From NCBI RefSeq assembly GCF_014196455.1, contig NZ_JACIDS010000007.1, positions 26,227-90,226 of the forward strand: a DNA stretch of 64,000 nt, given 5' to 3'. The notes under the pieces are model-generated. The model ran no database searches, was not told the origin of the DNA, and was given only the letters and a program-made list of their open reading frames with translations. Position numbers and translations under genes: made by a program. Shown piece after piece: positions 8,740-16,617 of the stretch. The stretch is from Kaistia hirudinis (GTDB lineage: Bacteria; Pseudomonadota; Alphaproteobacteria; Rhizobiales; Kaistiaceae). The first letter of the stretch is position 1. The number at the start of each line of letters is the position of its first letter.

Positions 8740-8924
8740 GACCTTCTTCCCCGCCGTGCTCGGCTGACGCCTGCGCGCGGCTTCCTCGCGAGGCAAGAAA
8801 GTCGGCCCCGCGCCGTCCTCCATTGCATTGCGGCCCTTCGGGTGCGGGCCGGTCGCCCGTTGTTCTCCGATCGCCATCAAGGCCGCGATGGTCGCGACCT
8901 GATACAATAGATGGAGAAGACAAA
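8740..8924 (+). promoter_or_regulatory. Structured 5' leader D (CCTGCGC-hairpin motif) of the DUF736 gene
   Basis: CCTGCGC at 8770-8776 is followed by GCGGCTTCCTCGCGAGGC, a hairpin. GCGCCGTCCTCCA at 8810-8822 is identical to leader C, and a CGGCCC...GGGCCG stem follows. A CGCGA/TCGCG hairpin lies shortly before the GGAGAAG ribosome site (8913-8919). Confidence 0.5.
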
Positions 8925-9221
8925 ATGGCTCAGATCGGCACTTTCAACCGCAACGAAGACGGCTCGTTCACTGGGATTATCAAGACCCTCAACCTCAACA
9001 TCAAGGCCCGCCTGGTCGTGTCCGAGAAGGAAAGCGACAAGTCGCCCGACCTTCGCGCCCTCGCAGGCACCATCGAGATCGGCGCTGGCTGGAAGAAGAC
9101 CGCCAAGGAGACTGGCCGGGAGTACCACTCGGTCAAGCTCGACGATCCAAGCTTCCCCGCTCCGATCTACGCCAGCCTCGTCGAGAACGAGGGCGCCTAC
9201 GCCCTCATTTGGTCCCGCTAA
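8925..9221 (+). CDS. DUF736 family protein
   Basis: A 98-residue protein with the whole DUF736 signature: [17 protein letters not shown] at the start, KARLV in the middle, [14 protein letters not shown] and a final [16 protein letters not shown]. Full length matches the family's usual ~100 residues. The function is unknown. DUF736 genes are near-universal markers of conjugative plasmids in Rhizobiales and sphingomonads and sit close to the tra region. ATG 8925 has GGAGAAG six bases upstream. It is transcribed alone from the structured leader. Confidence 0.92.
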   Translation: MAQIGTFNRNEDGSFTGIIKTLNLNIKARLVVSEKESDKSPDLRALAGTIEIGAGWKKTAKETGREYHSVKLDDPSFPAPIYASLVENEGAYALIWSR

Positions 9222-9235
9222 GGCGGCCAACCACC

Positions 9236-9267
9236 GGTCGCGGTGCTCCATCGGCAGCACCGCGACC
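9236..9267 (+). terminator. Perfect 12-bp stem-loop after DUF736
   Basis: GGTCGCGGTGCT (9236-9247) pairs exactly with AGCACCGCGACC (9256-9267) across an 8-nt loop. No T-run follows, so it may be an mRNA-stabilising 3' hairpin rather than an intrinsic terminator. Confidence 0.6.
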
Positions 9268-9422
9268 CGGCAAAAGGACGCCGGAAAGGGTCTTTCCGAG
9301 CACCCCGAAGCCAGATCAACGGCTTCGAGGCACAAAGACGGTTGATGGCTGACCTAAGGGTATGGCCTTCAGCTGATTTGATCCTGCTCCATCCGTCAGC
9401 GCGGCCAAGCTGTTGTGGACGG

Positions 9423-9443
9423 GGGGCCTAAGGCCCCTTTCTT
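9423..9443 (+). terminator. Rho-independent terminator
   Basis: GGGGCC (9423-9428), a TAA loop and GGCCCC (9432-9437) are followed by TTTCTT. This is a compact intrinsic terminator about 200 bp past DUF736. Confidence 0.7.
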
Positions 9444-9649
9444 GTGATCGGCTCACGGACGGGAACGATCACCGACATACCGTTGGAGCGGGCGGAAAGT
9501 CGCATGGGTGTGATGTCGTCGCTCCATGGCGCGCCGCCTGCGATCGCGAAGCTAATTGGCATGCCGCTGCATCCATATCGTCTCCTTGAGCGCTCCGCCA
9601 TGCTGCACTATATGATGCGTGATGGTTGATGCGCACGATGGAGGCGGCC

Positions 9650-9877
9650 ATGCGGACGACACTCGCGATCGATGACGATGTCCTTGTGGCCGCAAAGGCC
9701 ATGGCCCGGCAGCAGCACCGCAGCGTCGGCGAGGTCATTTCCGATCTGGCCCGCCGTGCGTTGCGCAGACCCCCGGCCGGCGGCGAGCGCAACGGCATTC
9801 CCTTGCTCTCGCCGCGTCCCGATGGCCCTCTGGTCACGCTCGACATCGTCAACGCGCTGCGTGACGAACTGCCGTGA
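9650..9877 (+). CDS. Ribbon-helix-helix antitoxin (VapB-like)
   Basis: 75 residues. The N-terminus MRTTLAIDDDVLVAAKAMA is the beta-strand/helix of a CopG/VapB ribbon-helix-helix DNA-binding domain, and SVGEVISDLARRAL is the second helix. The C-terminal PLLSPRPDGPLVTLD is the toxin-binding tail typical of VapB. ATG 9650 is preferred over the upstream in-frame starts because GGAGGCGG precedes it and the fold begins there. The stop overlaps the toxin's GTG by 4 bp. It should neutralise the PIN toxin and repress the operon (family knowledge). Confidence 0.85.
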   Translation: MRTTLAIDDDVLVAAKAMARQQHRSVGEVISDLARRALRRPPAGGERNGIPLLSPRPDGPLVTLDIVNALRDELP

Positions 9878-10311
9878 CCTTCCTCCTCGATGTCAATGTG
9901 CTGATCGCGCTGATCGACCCCGGCCATGTCGCGCATGAGGATGCGCATCGCTGGTTCGGATCCACCGGGCGATCTTCCTGGGCAACGAGTCCAATCACCG
10001 AGAACGGCGTTATCAGGATCATCGGCAGCCCAAAATACCCGAACTCGCCGGGCTCGCCGGCAGCCGTGGCGGACATCGTGGGCAAGCTGCGTGCCCATGC
10101 CGGGCACCAGTTCTGGCCCGACGATATCAGCCTGGTCGGATCCGCCGACATCGATGCGGCGAAGATCCTGACCGCGGCGCAAGTCACCGACACCTATCTG
10201 CTGGCACTCGCCAAGGCGCATGGCGGCCAACTGGCTACGTTCGATCGCAAGCTGTCGGTGGTGGCTGTGAAGGGCGGAAAGTCGGCTCTCCATCTGATTG
10301 CGAACGGTTGA
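9874..10311 (+). CDS. PIN-domain ribonuclease toxin (VapC-like)
   Basis: 145 residues starting at a GTG that overlaps the antitoxin stop. PIN acidic residues are present: LLDVNVLIALIDP (first Asp), a central E in TENGVIRI, and VTDTYLLALAKAHGG with D followed by TFDRKL (the last Asp cluster). This matches PIN endonucleases of the VapC/TA group, which cleave tRNA or rRNA. As a plasmid-borne pair it probably acts as a stability (post-segregational killing) module. The downstream WGR gene is convergent. Confidence 0.87.
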   Translation: MTFLLDVNVLIALIDPGHVAHEDAHRWFGSTGRSSWATSPITENGVIRIIGSPKYPNSPGSPAAVADIVGKLRAHAGHQFWPDDISLVGSADIDAAKILTAAQVTDTYLLALAKAHGGQLATFDRKLSVVAVKGGKSALHLIANG

Positions 10312-10340
10312 GCCGCAATTCTCAGGCGGCGCGCCGCGGT

Positions 10341-10598
10341 TCAGGTTTCCTCCCCCGGAGACGTGTATCCCCGCCGCCGCTTTCGGCGCTCGAGCCGTGC
10401 GTACGCTTCACCGGCAGCCGCGTTCTCGTCGAACGTCTCCACCATGGCCTGACCGTTCGTGCCGATCCGGCCCCAGTTGCGGATCAATGACGTCCCGCCG
10501 AACAGGGTGGGCTGAAAGGAGAGCACATAGAACCGCGCCATGTTGCGGGCGGGATCGATGCGGCGCAGATGAAGCGAACCTGTCTCTGGTTTGGGCAT
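10341..10598 (-). CDS. Stand-alone WGR-domain protein
   Basis: 85 residues made almost entirely of a WGR domain: LHLRRIDPARNMARFY, then NWGRIGTNGQ (the Trp-Gly-Arg core), then FDENAAAGEAYARLERRKRRRGY. WGR domains bind nucleic acid ends in PARP1 and in some MolR/ligase-like proteins. Single-domain versions are common on alphaproteobacterial plasmids and their role is unknown. It faces the PIN toxin tail to tail. Confidence 0.85.
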   Translation of the reverse strand: MPKPETGSLHLRRIDPARNMARFYVLSFQPTLFGGTSLIRNWGRIGTNGQAMVETFDENAAAGEAYARLERRKRRRGYTSPGEET

Positions 10599-10981
10599 GG
10601 GAGATAGTCTCGCTTCCTCCGAAAGCCCAGTCCAACGAGTTCGGTGAATCGATCAGGTTCGACCGATTCATTCCGGCGATGCCTCAGACGTGAGACATTC
10701 GGGAACGGCTGATGGTGCGCCGCCTCAGGTGAGGAGGCGAACTTTGTCTCCTCCATAGGCTCCAAACCCTCCTTTGTGGTGCTGGTCCACCCCTTTCATG
10801 AGGGCGAACCAGCCGCGGGCAACGGCTGGGAGCGAACGCCTCCAGCGGAGCTTGAGGCGCCCGCCCGTCCGTGATCTGCTAGGTCGTGAACCCATAAATT
10901 CGGAGTGACCGCCGTGGGGTGGCAATCAGACTGTCAGCTTTCGGTTTGGCAGGTGAAAAAAGCTGGCCAGACAATGAAGGC
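10599..10981. other. Gene-poor interval upstream of WGR gene
   Basis: No gene is supported. The leftward frame at 10725-10925 encodes 66 basic residues with no recognisable domain. Base composition becomes AT-richer from about 10,880 on, marking entry into the first cargo block. Confidence 0.45.
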
Positions 10982-11737
10982 TCAACCTGTCAAATCATGC
11001 AAGTATCGTTCGACGTGCTCTTTCCATAGCGGGGGCTTGAACATCAACGCGTGCCCCATGGGGGCTGCTACGAATTTTCCCTGCCCGCCAGCCGACAGAA
11101 ACCTTTCGAAATTTTCTCGACAGTGCTCTATTCGATAGTATTGATCATAACTCCCATGCAACCAAAGGGTCGAAATTCCAGCACGAGCGCCGCGCTCGAA
11201 AAGGCTCGGATTTACGGTTTCATGGCTCGGGCAAGCTCTGCCGAGCCAACCACCGTTAAAATTGATGGCGCCCAGGAATGTGTTCGGTCGCATACCCGCA
11301 TATGCTATCGCCAAGATGCCGCCGCGTGAAACTCCTCCTATGACAAGTTGGTCCTTGTCGATGTCGGACCGCTCGCGCAGATGGCTGACAACAGCGTCAA
11401 CATCCTCAACCGCCCGCTCGAAACCGGCGATCGCAATTCTGACGTCGCAAGAATAGCCAGAGCCATCTGGAGCGAGCCCTTCTCCATAAAATCCACCTGA
11501 TTTTCCTCTCCCCCGACGTTGAGGGAAGAGAACCATCCATCCGCGGTCAACGAAGTAGTTTGCTACAATGGCAGGAGCCACCGTTCTGGAATAAAGTGAT
11601 CTATTCTGCCCTCTACCAGTCGACCCGTGGTTGAACACAACCGTTGGAAACGGACCTCCATCGAGGGGCTTTGCCGCAACGATTTCCAGTCGGACATCAG
11701 CCTCAGCGGACGGTACTAAGAACTTTTCAAATTTCAT
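10982..11737 (-). CDS. Alpha/beta hydrolase (dienelactone hydrolase/peptidase-like)
   Basis: 251 residues with a complete alpha/beta-hydrolase layout. VVFNHGS (residues 33-39) is the oxyanion strand, GVSRGG (135-140) gives nucleophile Ser137, HGSYDQYY gives Asp198, and MGHAL gives His229. There is no signal peptide, so it should be cytoplasmic. The substrate is unknown; the form is close to small esterases and acyl-peptidases of the DLH family. The gene is noticeably AT-richer than its neighbours, suggesting separate acquisition. It lies 117 bp downstream of the outer-membrane channel gene on the same strand and may share its transcript. Confidence 0.85.
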   Translation of the reverse strand: MKFEKFLVPSAEADVRLEIVAAKPLDGGPFPTVVFNHGSTGRGQNRSLYSRTVAPAIVANYFVDRGWMVLFPQRRGRGKSGGFYGEGLAPDGSGYSCDVRIAIAGFERAVEDVDAVVSHLRERSDIDKDQLVIGGVSRGGILAIAYAGMRPNTFLGAINFNGGWLGRACPSHETVNPSLFERGARAGISTLWLHGSYDQYYRIEHCRENFERFLSAGGQGKFVAAPMGHALMFKPPLWKEHVERYLHDLTG

Positions 11738-11854
11738 TGGAACTACTACCGGAGGTGTCTGCTTGCATCGCTGTTACCATTTCGATCAAGCGTCCGGAAT
11801 GGGGTCGGTAGTCGAATGCGGTCTCATCTAGCGCCGCGGTAGTGAGTCGACGTC

Positions 11855-12889
11855 CTAATTCCGAGTGGCTGACGGAGGCGGCCCTGAAATCGAAAACGTC
11901 AGCCACGCGTTCCAGCCGGAGGGCCGGTTGACCGCAGCGAACTCGCCGTAGCCTTTCAGGTTCAAATATCCCTGCATGTTGCCGACCGGAAAAATGTAGC
12001 CAATCTGAGGTCCGACCCCCAGAACGCGCGACTCGAAAGATCCCAGAACGGGCAGTTGGCCGCTATCGGGAGTGATCTGCTGATAGGCATATCCAACGAG
12101 GCCGACGAAAAGCTGCTTCGAGAGAAATTGCGATGCACCCCAGTCGAAATGGAAATCAATTCCGCTCTGATACTGCGTGTCCGGATTCTCGAAATTGTAG
12201 GTAAACCCCGCAACGCCTGAAAACTCGCGTCCGGTCGTGGCGTCGAGATAGGTATAGCCTCCGCCGATGTCGATCGCGCCGTGACCGATCCCGATATTGG
12301 AAAGCCGCGCCGGATTGTAGTCGCCGACCGGAATATCCCCGGTGGCGTAGGTCATCCAGTTGTGGACGCCGTCATTCCACTTGAGCGTCACCATCGGATA
12401 AAGGTCACCCACCCCCGTGACCGAATCCGAGATGCTTCCCGTGCGGGTAGCCGCGAGCGGACCCAAGGCGGACGTCAGCGTTCCGTCGATGCTGGTCGAG
12501 GATCCTCCGAACACACCGGTCATGCTGACGGCGAGCTGCCCACCAAGCACCGGCGTGGCGAAGGTGTAGGTCGGCGCGAGGAAGAGCAGATTGGCCTGGG
12601 AGTCGAGATTTGCGTTCAGGCCGACATCGGCGTTCGTCGTGAACCGGCCGACCCGATTCTCTCTCGCTACAGCAACGCTACCGGAAGCACCGACCGACGT
12701 GTGATAATAGATCGACCCGAGCGACCAGCCGGGCGTCGTGGGAACGGCCGCGAGGCTGCCGAACTGTCCGGGAAGCCAGAAGGAGACGCCATCTTCATCG
12801 GCCCGAGCGGATTGAGCGGCAAAGACGGCCAGGAAGACAACTGCCGCGGCACTCAGCCGCCACGTCAAATCTCCTTCCACGCACTTCAT
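11855..12889 (-). CDS. Outer-membrane channel, SphA / phenol-degradation (MetA_deg) family
   Basis: 344 residues from the ATG at 12889. A Sec signal peptide ends near ...AQSARA/DEDG. The mature protein is strongly beta, with alternating aromatic strands such as GWSLGSIYYHTSV, NLLFLAPTYTF and MTYATGDIPVG, and ends in a beta-strand WNAWLTFSIS, as expected for an outer-membrane barrel. The SphA and phenol MetA-pathway families import hydrophobic aromatic substrates; the exact substrate here is not evident. An upstream in-frame start (12970) would put a charged 27-residue stretch before the signal and is rejected. It is divergent from the formylglycine-generating enzyme gene. Confidence 0.8.
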   Translation of the reverse strand: MKCVEGDLTWRLSAAAVVFLAVFAAQSARADEDGVSFWLPGQFGSLAAVPTTPGWSLGSIYYHTSVGASGSVAVARENRVGRFTTNADVGLNANLDSQANLLFLAPTYTFATPVLGGQLAVSMTGVFGGSSTSIDGTLTSALGPLAATRTGSISDSVTGVGDLYPMVTLKWNDGVHNWMTYATGDIPVGDYNPARLSNIGIGHGAIDIGGGYTYLDATTGREFSGVAGFTYNFENPDTQYQSGIDFHFDWGASQFLSKQLFVGLVGYAYQQITPDSGQLPVLGSFESRVLGVGPQIGYIFPVGNMQGYLNLKGYGEFAAVNRPSGWNAWLTFSISGPPPSATRN

Positions 12890-13213
12890 CCAATGCTCAA
12901 CCCTTTTGAACCGTCGCTTCGGCCCCATCCCGCGCCGCACATCGTACGAAGCGACGGAATCGTCCGCCACGCATTTTACGCCACGGCTCGCATGCGCAGG
13001 GGCTGAGCGAGTAGTTCAGGGGCACAGACATCAGGCCTCCACAAGGCCGGACAGTCGTCGATCGCGGCCGCCATTGCCGAGCTGGGGACCGGGTCGACGC
13101 TTCTCTTGGCTTGAGTGACTGGGTCGGTTTGCCATCTTGATGGTCGGCTATCGCTTTTCCGGCTCGTCGCGCGCGTGCTACCTGAAGTAGTCACCGCAAA
13201 GAGGGATTTGTTG
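12890..13213. promoter_or_regulatory. Divergent promoter region, channel / formylglycine enzyme
   Basis: These 324 bp lie between two diverging genes and hold no gene. They must contain both promoters. I see no clear operator palindrome, and GAGGG at 13201 is the likely ribosome site of the rightward gene. Confidence 0.4.
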
Positions 13214-14197
13214 ATGGCAAACTTTCGGCATACCGGACCTTCTGTCGAAGTTTCGCACGAGCAAGCGGTGCATCGGAACATGGTCCGGATTCCAGGCGGC
13301 ACGTTCCGCATGGGGTCGGACCAGCACTATCCAGAGGAAGCGCCGGTCCATCGGGTAACCGTTGACGAGTATTGGATGGACCGGACGCCGGTAACCAACC
13401 GGCAGTTCAAGGAATTCGTCCGCGCGACCGGCCACGTCACAACGGCAGAGATCGCGCCCGATCCGAAGGACTATCCGGACGCCCCGCCTCATATGTTGTA
13501 TGCTGGCTCATTGGTCTTCACGCCGCCGGCGCGGGCGGTCGATCTGCGCCATTGGGGAGAATGGTGGAATTTCATGAAGGGCGCGGACTGGCGCCATCCC
13601 GGCGGTCCGAGGACGAATATCAACGTCCTCGACAATCATCCCGTCGTGCACGTGTCATTTGCCGACGCGCTGGCTTATGCCACTTGGGCCGGGAAGGATC
13701 TGCCGACCGAAACCGAATGGGAATTCGCGGCGCGCGGCGGTCTCGACGGTGCCGAATATTCCTGGGGCGACGAACTGACCCCCGGCGGCAAGCACATGGC
13801 CAACACCTGGCAAGGGAACTTTCCGAGACAGAATCTGGTCGAAGACGGATATGAGCGAACGTCGCCGGTCACGGCTTTCCCGGCGAACCGTTATGGTCTC
13901 TTCGACATGATCGGCAATGTCTGGGAATGGACGACGGATTGGTATTCCGCAAAACATCAGTCCGATGCGCCGAAAGCCTGCTGCGTGCCAGAAAACCCGC
14001 GGGGCGGCAGCGAAGAGGGGAGCTACGATCCCAACCAGCCGTTGATCAATATCCCGCGCAAGGTGGTGAAGGGCGGTTCTTACCTGTGTGCGCCGAATTA
14101 CTGCCGCCGCTATCGTCCGGCCGCTCGCCAGGCCGAAGCCATTGATACCTCTACGGGGCATCTCGGATTTCGTTGCGTGGTCCGCCAGCCCGATTAA
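13214..14197 (+). CDS. Formylglycine-generating enzyme (sulfatase-modifying factor)
   Basis: 327 residues covering one FGE-sulfatase domain. The family signatures are MVRIPGGTFRMGSD (start of fold), DRTPVTNRQFKEFV, FADALAYATWAGK, LPTETEWEFAARGG, NVWEWTTDWY and the active-site segment KGGSYLCAPNYCRRYRPAAR, which holds the two catalytic cysteines (Cys292 and Cys297). FGE oxidises a Cys or Ser in C/S-x-P-x-R of sulfatases to formylglycine, using oxygen and copper. The CTPSR sulfatase encoded 0.6 kb away is the obvious client. No signal peptide is present, so modification would be cytoplasmic. The first ATG with a ribosome site (13214) is used. It converges on the DUF202 gene. Confidence 0.93.
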   Translation: MANFRHTGPSVEVSHEQAVHRNMVRIPGGTFRMGSDQHYPEEAPVHRVTVDEYWMDRTPVTNRQFKEFVRATGHVTTAEIAPDPKDYPDAPPHMLYAGSLVFTPPARAVDLRHWGEWWNFMKGADWRHPGGPRTNINVLDNHPVVHVSFADALAYATWAGKDLPTETEWEFAARGGLDGAEYSWGDELTPGGKHMANTWQGNFPRQNLVEDGYERTSPVTAFPANRYGLFDMIGNVWEWTTDWYSAKHQSDAPKACCVPENPRGGSEEGSYDPNQPLINIPRKVVKGGSYLCAPNYCRRYRPAARQAEAIDTSTGHLGFRCVVRQPD

Positions 14198-14278
14198 GCT
14201 GGCGTGGCCTCAGTTGGCAAAGGGATTGCCCGCAACAACGGTGCCGAGGGCCCTCTCAAGGCTGCGTGCGTTCCTTCT

Positions 14279-14728
14279 TCAATGGCCTGCTGGAACAAGG
14301 TCCAGCAGTACAGAGACAAAGGCGAACACCCCGACGCCGGCCAGGAGAATGGCAAGCCACACGACCGGGGATCGCAGCTCATCTGTCCTGGTTCCGGCTA
14401 TCGGGGCGAATGGGCCCTGCGAAAGGTAGCGCCGAGTCCAATGATATCGCCACAACGAAGCGAGAAGCGCGAGTACGCCGCACCCGATCAGAGCCAAGCC
14501 CAGATATTCCGGGGCGCGTGGAATATGGGCCTCGTGCACTCCGGGCATGTGTCCAAATCGGGCGAAGAACTGGACGATCGCGAACCCGAAGCTGATCAGT
14601 GAGGCTGCGGTTCGCAGCCACGCCATCATCGTGCGCTCAAGCGCCAGGACCGAGCGAAGCCAGGCGAAGTGGTTACTCACCGAGGGGCTGGCGTCGAATC
14701 GCGGATTGGGCTCCGGGAGCTCTGTCAT
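14279..14728 (-). CDS. DUF202 / YidH-family small membrane protein
   Basis: 149 residues from the ATG at 14728, which has AGGGA upstream. The conserved head is FAWLRSVLALERTMMAWLRTAASLISFGFAI, the DUF202 signature with the ERT..AW..T motif. Three membrane helices are visible: residues ~35-55, ~75-95 and ~120-142. The function of YidH-like proteins is unknown; they are inner-membrane proteins. It lies 46 bp downstream of the sulfatase on the same strand, so it is probably cotranscribed. Confidence 0.82.
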   Translation of the reverse strand: MTELPEPNPRFDASPSVSNHFAWLRSVLALERTMMAWLRTAASLISFGFAIVQFFARFGHMPGVHEAHIPRAPEYLGLALIGCGVLALLASLWRYHWTRRYLSQGPFAPIAGTRTDELRSPVVWLAILLAGVGVFAFVSVLLDLVPAGH

Positions 14729-14774
14729 GGCGATAATCCCTGCGGCGGCTGTCCTGCGGCTGGCTCTCCGCGGC

Positions 14775-16208
14775 TCACTGATAGCCTTCGAAGTCCGCAC
14801 CGAGCGGGATGTTCGGATAGCGCTCGAGAGACCGCCGGTACTCCGAGACGACGCCCTCGATGGGAGCGATCACCCAAGCCATGCCCATATTGGTTTCAAA
14901 GAGATTCACCTGTTCGCCGGGATCGCTGCTGAGATCGTACAGGATCGGGAAGTATGGCGTGACGACAGGCCGGGTGATCCCTTCAGCGTAGCGGAATACG
15001 GCCTTCAGGTTGCGCCACTTGACGGACATGAGCTCTCCGTCCGGCCCGAAATACATCAGGCTCTCGCGGCCGGAAGTCGGCCTTTGCCCGAGCATGAACT
15101 CGGACGCGTCGATGCCGTCGATTGGACGGTCTGTCGGCATGCGCCCGCTCTCACCGGCCAGGCCGGCCAGCGTCGGCATCCAGTCGACCGAGGTCAGCAT
15201 CTCGTTTGAAACCACGCCGCGCGGGATGCTTCCCGGCCAGCGGATCATCGCGGCGGTCCGGTAACTGCCTTCGAAGGGGGGCGTGAAGAAATTGCCTCGC
15301 CACGGGCCGTTCGATCCGCCGCCGCCACCGGCCGGGGCGTCGGCGGTGTTGTCGCTGCTGAAGACGACAATGGTGTCATTTTCGATCCCCGCCTCCCGGA
15401 TGGCGTCGAGCACTTGTCCGACGCGGAAATCAATCTCCGCGATGCAATCCGCGTAAATTCCCTGGCGGTCCGGCGAGCCGCGGAGGAACGCCGGATGCAC
15501 CGTGACGGGCGGATGGACGAGCGTCATGCCAAGATAGAGGAAGAATGGCTTGGACCCGTCGGCCGCCTGCCGCCGGATGAAGTCGGTACCGTGGCCGACG
15601 ATCCGTTCGTCCATGTGCGCCTTCAGCTCGAGCGTAAAGGGCTCGACCGGGCGGGACGCCGATCCTCGCTGACCCTCCCAGATGTGCGGTGCCGGATATC
15701 CCAGTGACCGAAAGAGCGGCGACTCTGCATAGGCCGCTTCATCCGACGAGTTCAGTATGCCCCACCACTCATCGAAACCTTGGTCGGAGGGCATTCGGCC
15801 CGGCGTGTTCCCGACATGCCATTTGCCATAGAGCGCCGTCGCGTAGCCCGCGTCGGAGAGAAGCTTGGGCAGGGTGTATTCCCATGGCGCGAGGCCCATC
15901 TGGCCTTCGCCTGGGAACGGGACGCGCATATTGCCGGTGCGGACGGGATATCGACCCGAGAGAATCGCCGAGCGGCTCGGCGTGCACTGGCACTCGACGC
16001 TATAGTTGGTGAACCGCATGCCATCGGTAGCCAAGCCGTCGATCCGCGGCGTCGCGACCTGGCCACCATAGGCGCCGAAATCACCCCAGCCGAAATTGTC
16101 GGCCAGAATAAAGACGATATTCGGCTTTCGCCCGGGGGCCGGGCCGGCTCCCTGCGCAATGGCTGTGGAAGCTACGAGCGACGAGGCGTGCTCATTGGAC
16201 ATGTACAT
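14775..16208 (-). CDS. Type I sulfatase (arylsulfatase family)
   Basis: 477 residues. ILADNFGWGDFG supplies the metal Asp37, CQCTPSRSAILSGRYPVRTG holds the CTPSR sulfatase signature (Cys75 becomes formylglycine), ALYGKWHVG is sulfatase signature II, and SSDNTADAP supplies the second metal Asp-Asn pair. It hydrolyses sulfate esters; the substrate is not predictable from sequence. The N-terminus (MYMSNEHASSLVASTAIAQG) is not a convincing signal peptide, unusual for the family and consistent with cytoplasmic activation by the neighbouring FGE. GGGAGTGA precedes the start. The DUF202 gene follows, and the FGE and channel genes are adjacent. Confidence 0.92.
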   Translation of the reverse strand: MYMSNEHASSLVASTAIAQGAGPAPGRKPNIVFILADNFGWGDFGAYGGQVATPRIDGLATDGMRFTNYSVECQCTPSRSAILSGRYPVRTGNMRVPFPGEGQMGLAPWEYTLPKLLSDAGYATALYGKWHVGNTPGRMPSDQGFDEWWGILNSSDEAAYAESPLFRSLGYPAPHIWEGQRGSASRPVEPFTLELKAHMDERIVGHGTDFIRRQAADGSKPFFLYLGMTLVHPPVTVHPAFLRGSPDRQGIYADCIAEIDFRVGQVLDAIREAGIENDTIVVFSSDNTADAPAGGGGGSNGPWRGNFFTPPFEGSYRTAAMIRWPGSIPRGVVSNEMLTSVDWMPTLAGLAGESGRMPTDRPIDGIDASEFMLGQRPTSGRESLMYFGPDGELMSVKWRNLKAVFRYAEGITRPVVTPYFPILYDLSSDPGEQVNLFETNMGMAWVIAPIEGVVSEYRRSLERYPNIPLGADFEGYQ

Positions 16209-16617
16209 TCACTCCCAATAGCGGTCCGCCTTCACAGGCAGTTGCAGTTGCCGGCGATTGAAACCATGGAGATGAACTCGCCCGGCGGAATCAGGCTCCA
16301 TCTGGATCAAAGCAGGCGATCGTTTCAAGGTGGGCAGCTGGGATTCGGATGGAGCGGTACGATGAAATCAGGGGGCGTCACCGATCAGGAAGTCCTCCGG
16401 TTCGTCATGGCCTGCGCGCGATAGGGCGCGCGGCTTTGCCCAGCCTGCCTCACGTCACTTCAGCAGCGGCAGCAGGAGATGCTGGGCGAGCCGCCTGCGG
16501 CGGACGGCTCTGTTCGCTTCGCTCACGGAGCCCGCAGGCAGTCTCCGCCTTTCGGTGACGATCCTCTGGCGGGATGAGGCGGCAGGATCGACCGGCCCGC
16601 GACACGGTCAAGGAGCT
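16209..16617. other. Junction between cargo block 1 and the tra region; contains a large stem-loop
   Basis: No gene is supported. GCCTGCGG (16493-16500) pairs with CCGCAGGC (16532-16539), and inside it GGCTC (16506-16510) pairs with GAGCC (16528-16532, sharing one base). This gives an extended hairpin about 80 bp beyond the traG stop that could end leftward tra transcription. The other end carries the sulfatase promoter. Confidence 0.45.

Noticed and set aside
10725..10925. Small leftward frame, considered as an insertion-sequence remnant
   Set aside because: No transposase motif and no flanking inverted or direct repeats that I could confirm.
12281..13006. 241-codon plus-strand frame over the outer-membrane channel gene
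   Set aside because: Shadow frame. The minus strand has a signal peptide and barrel strands, including a terminal strand.
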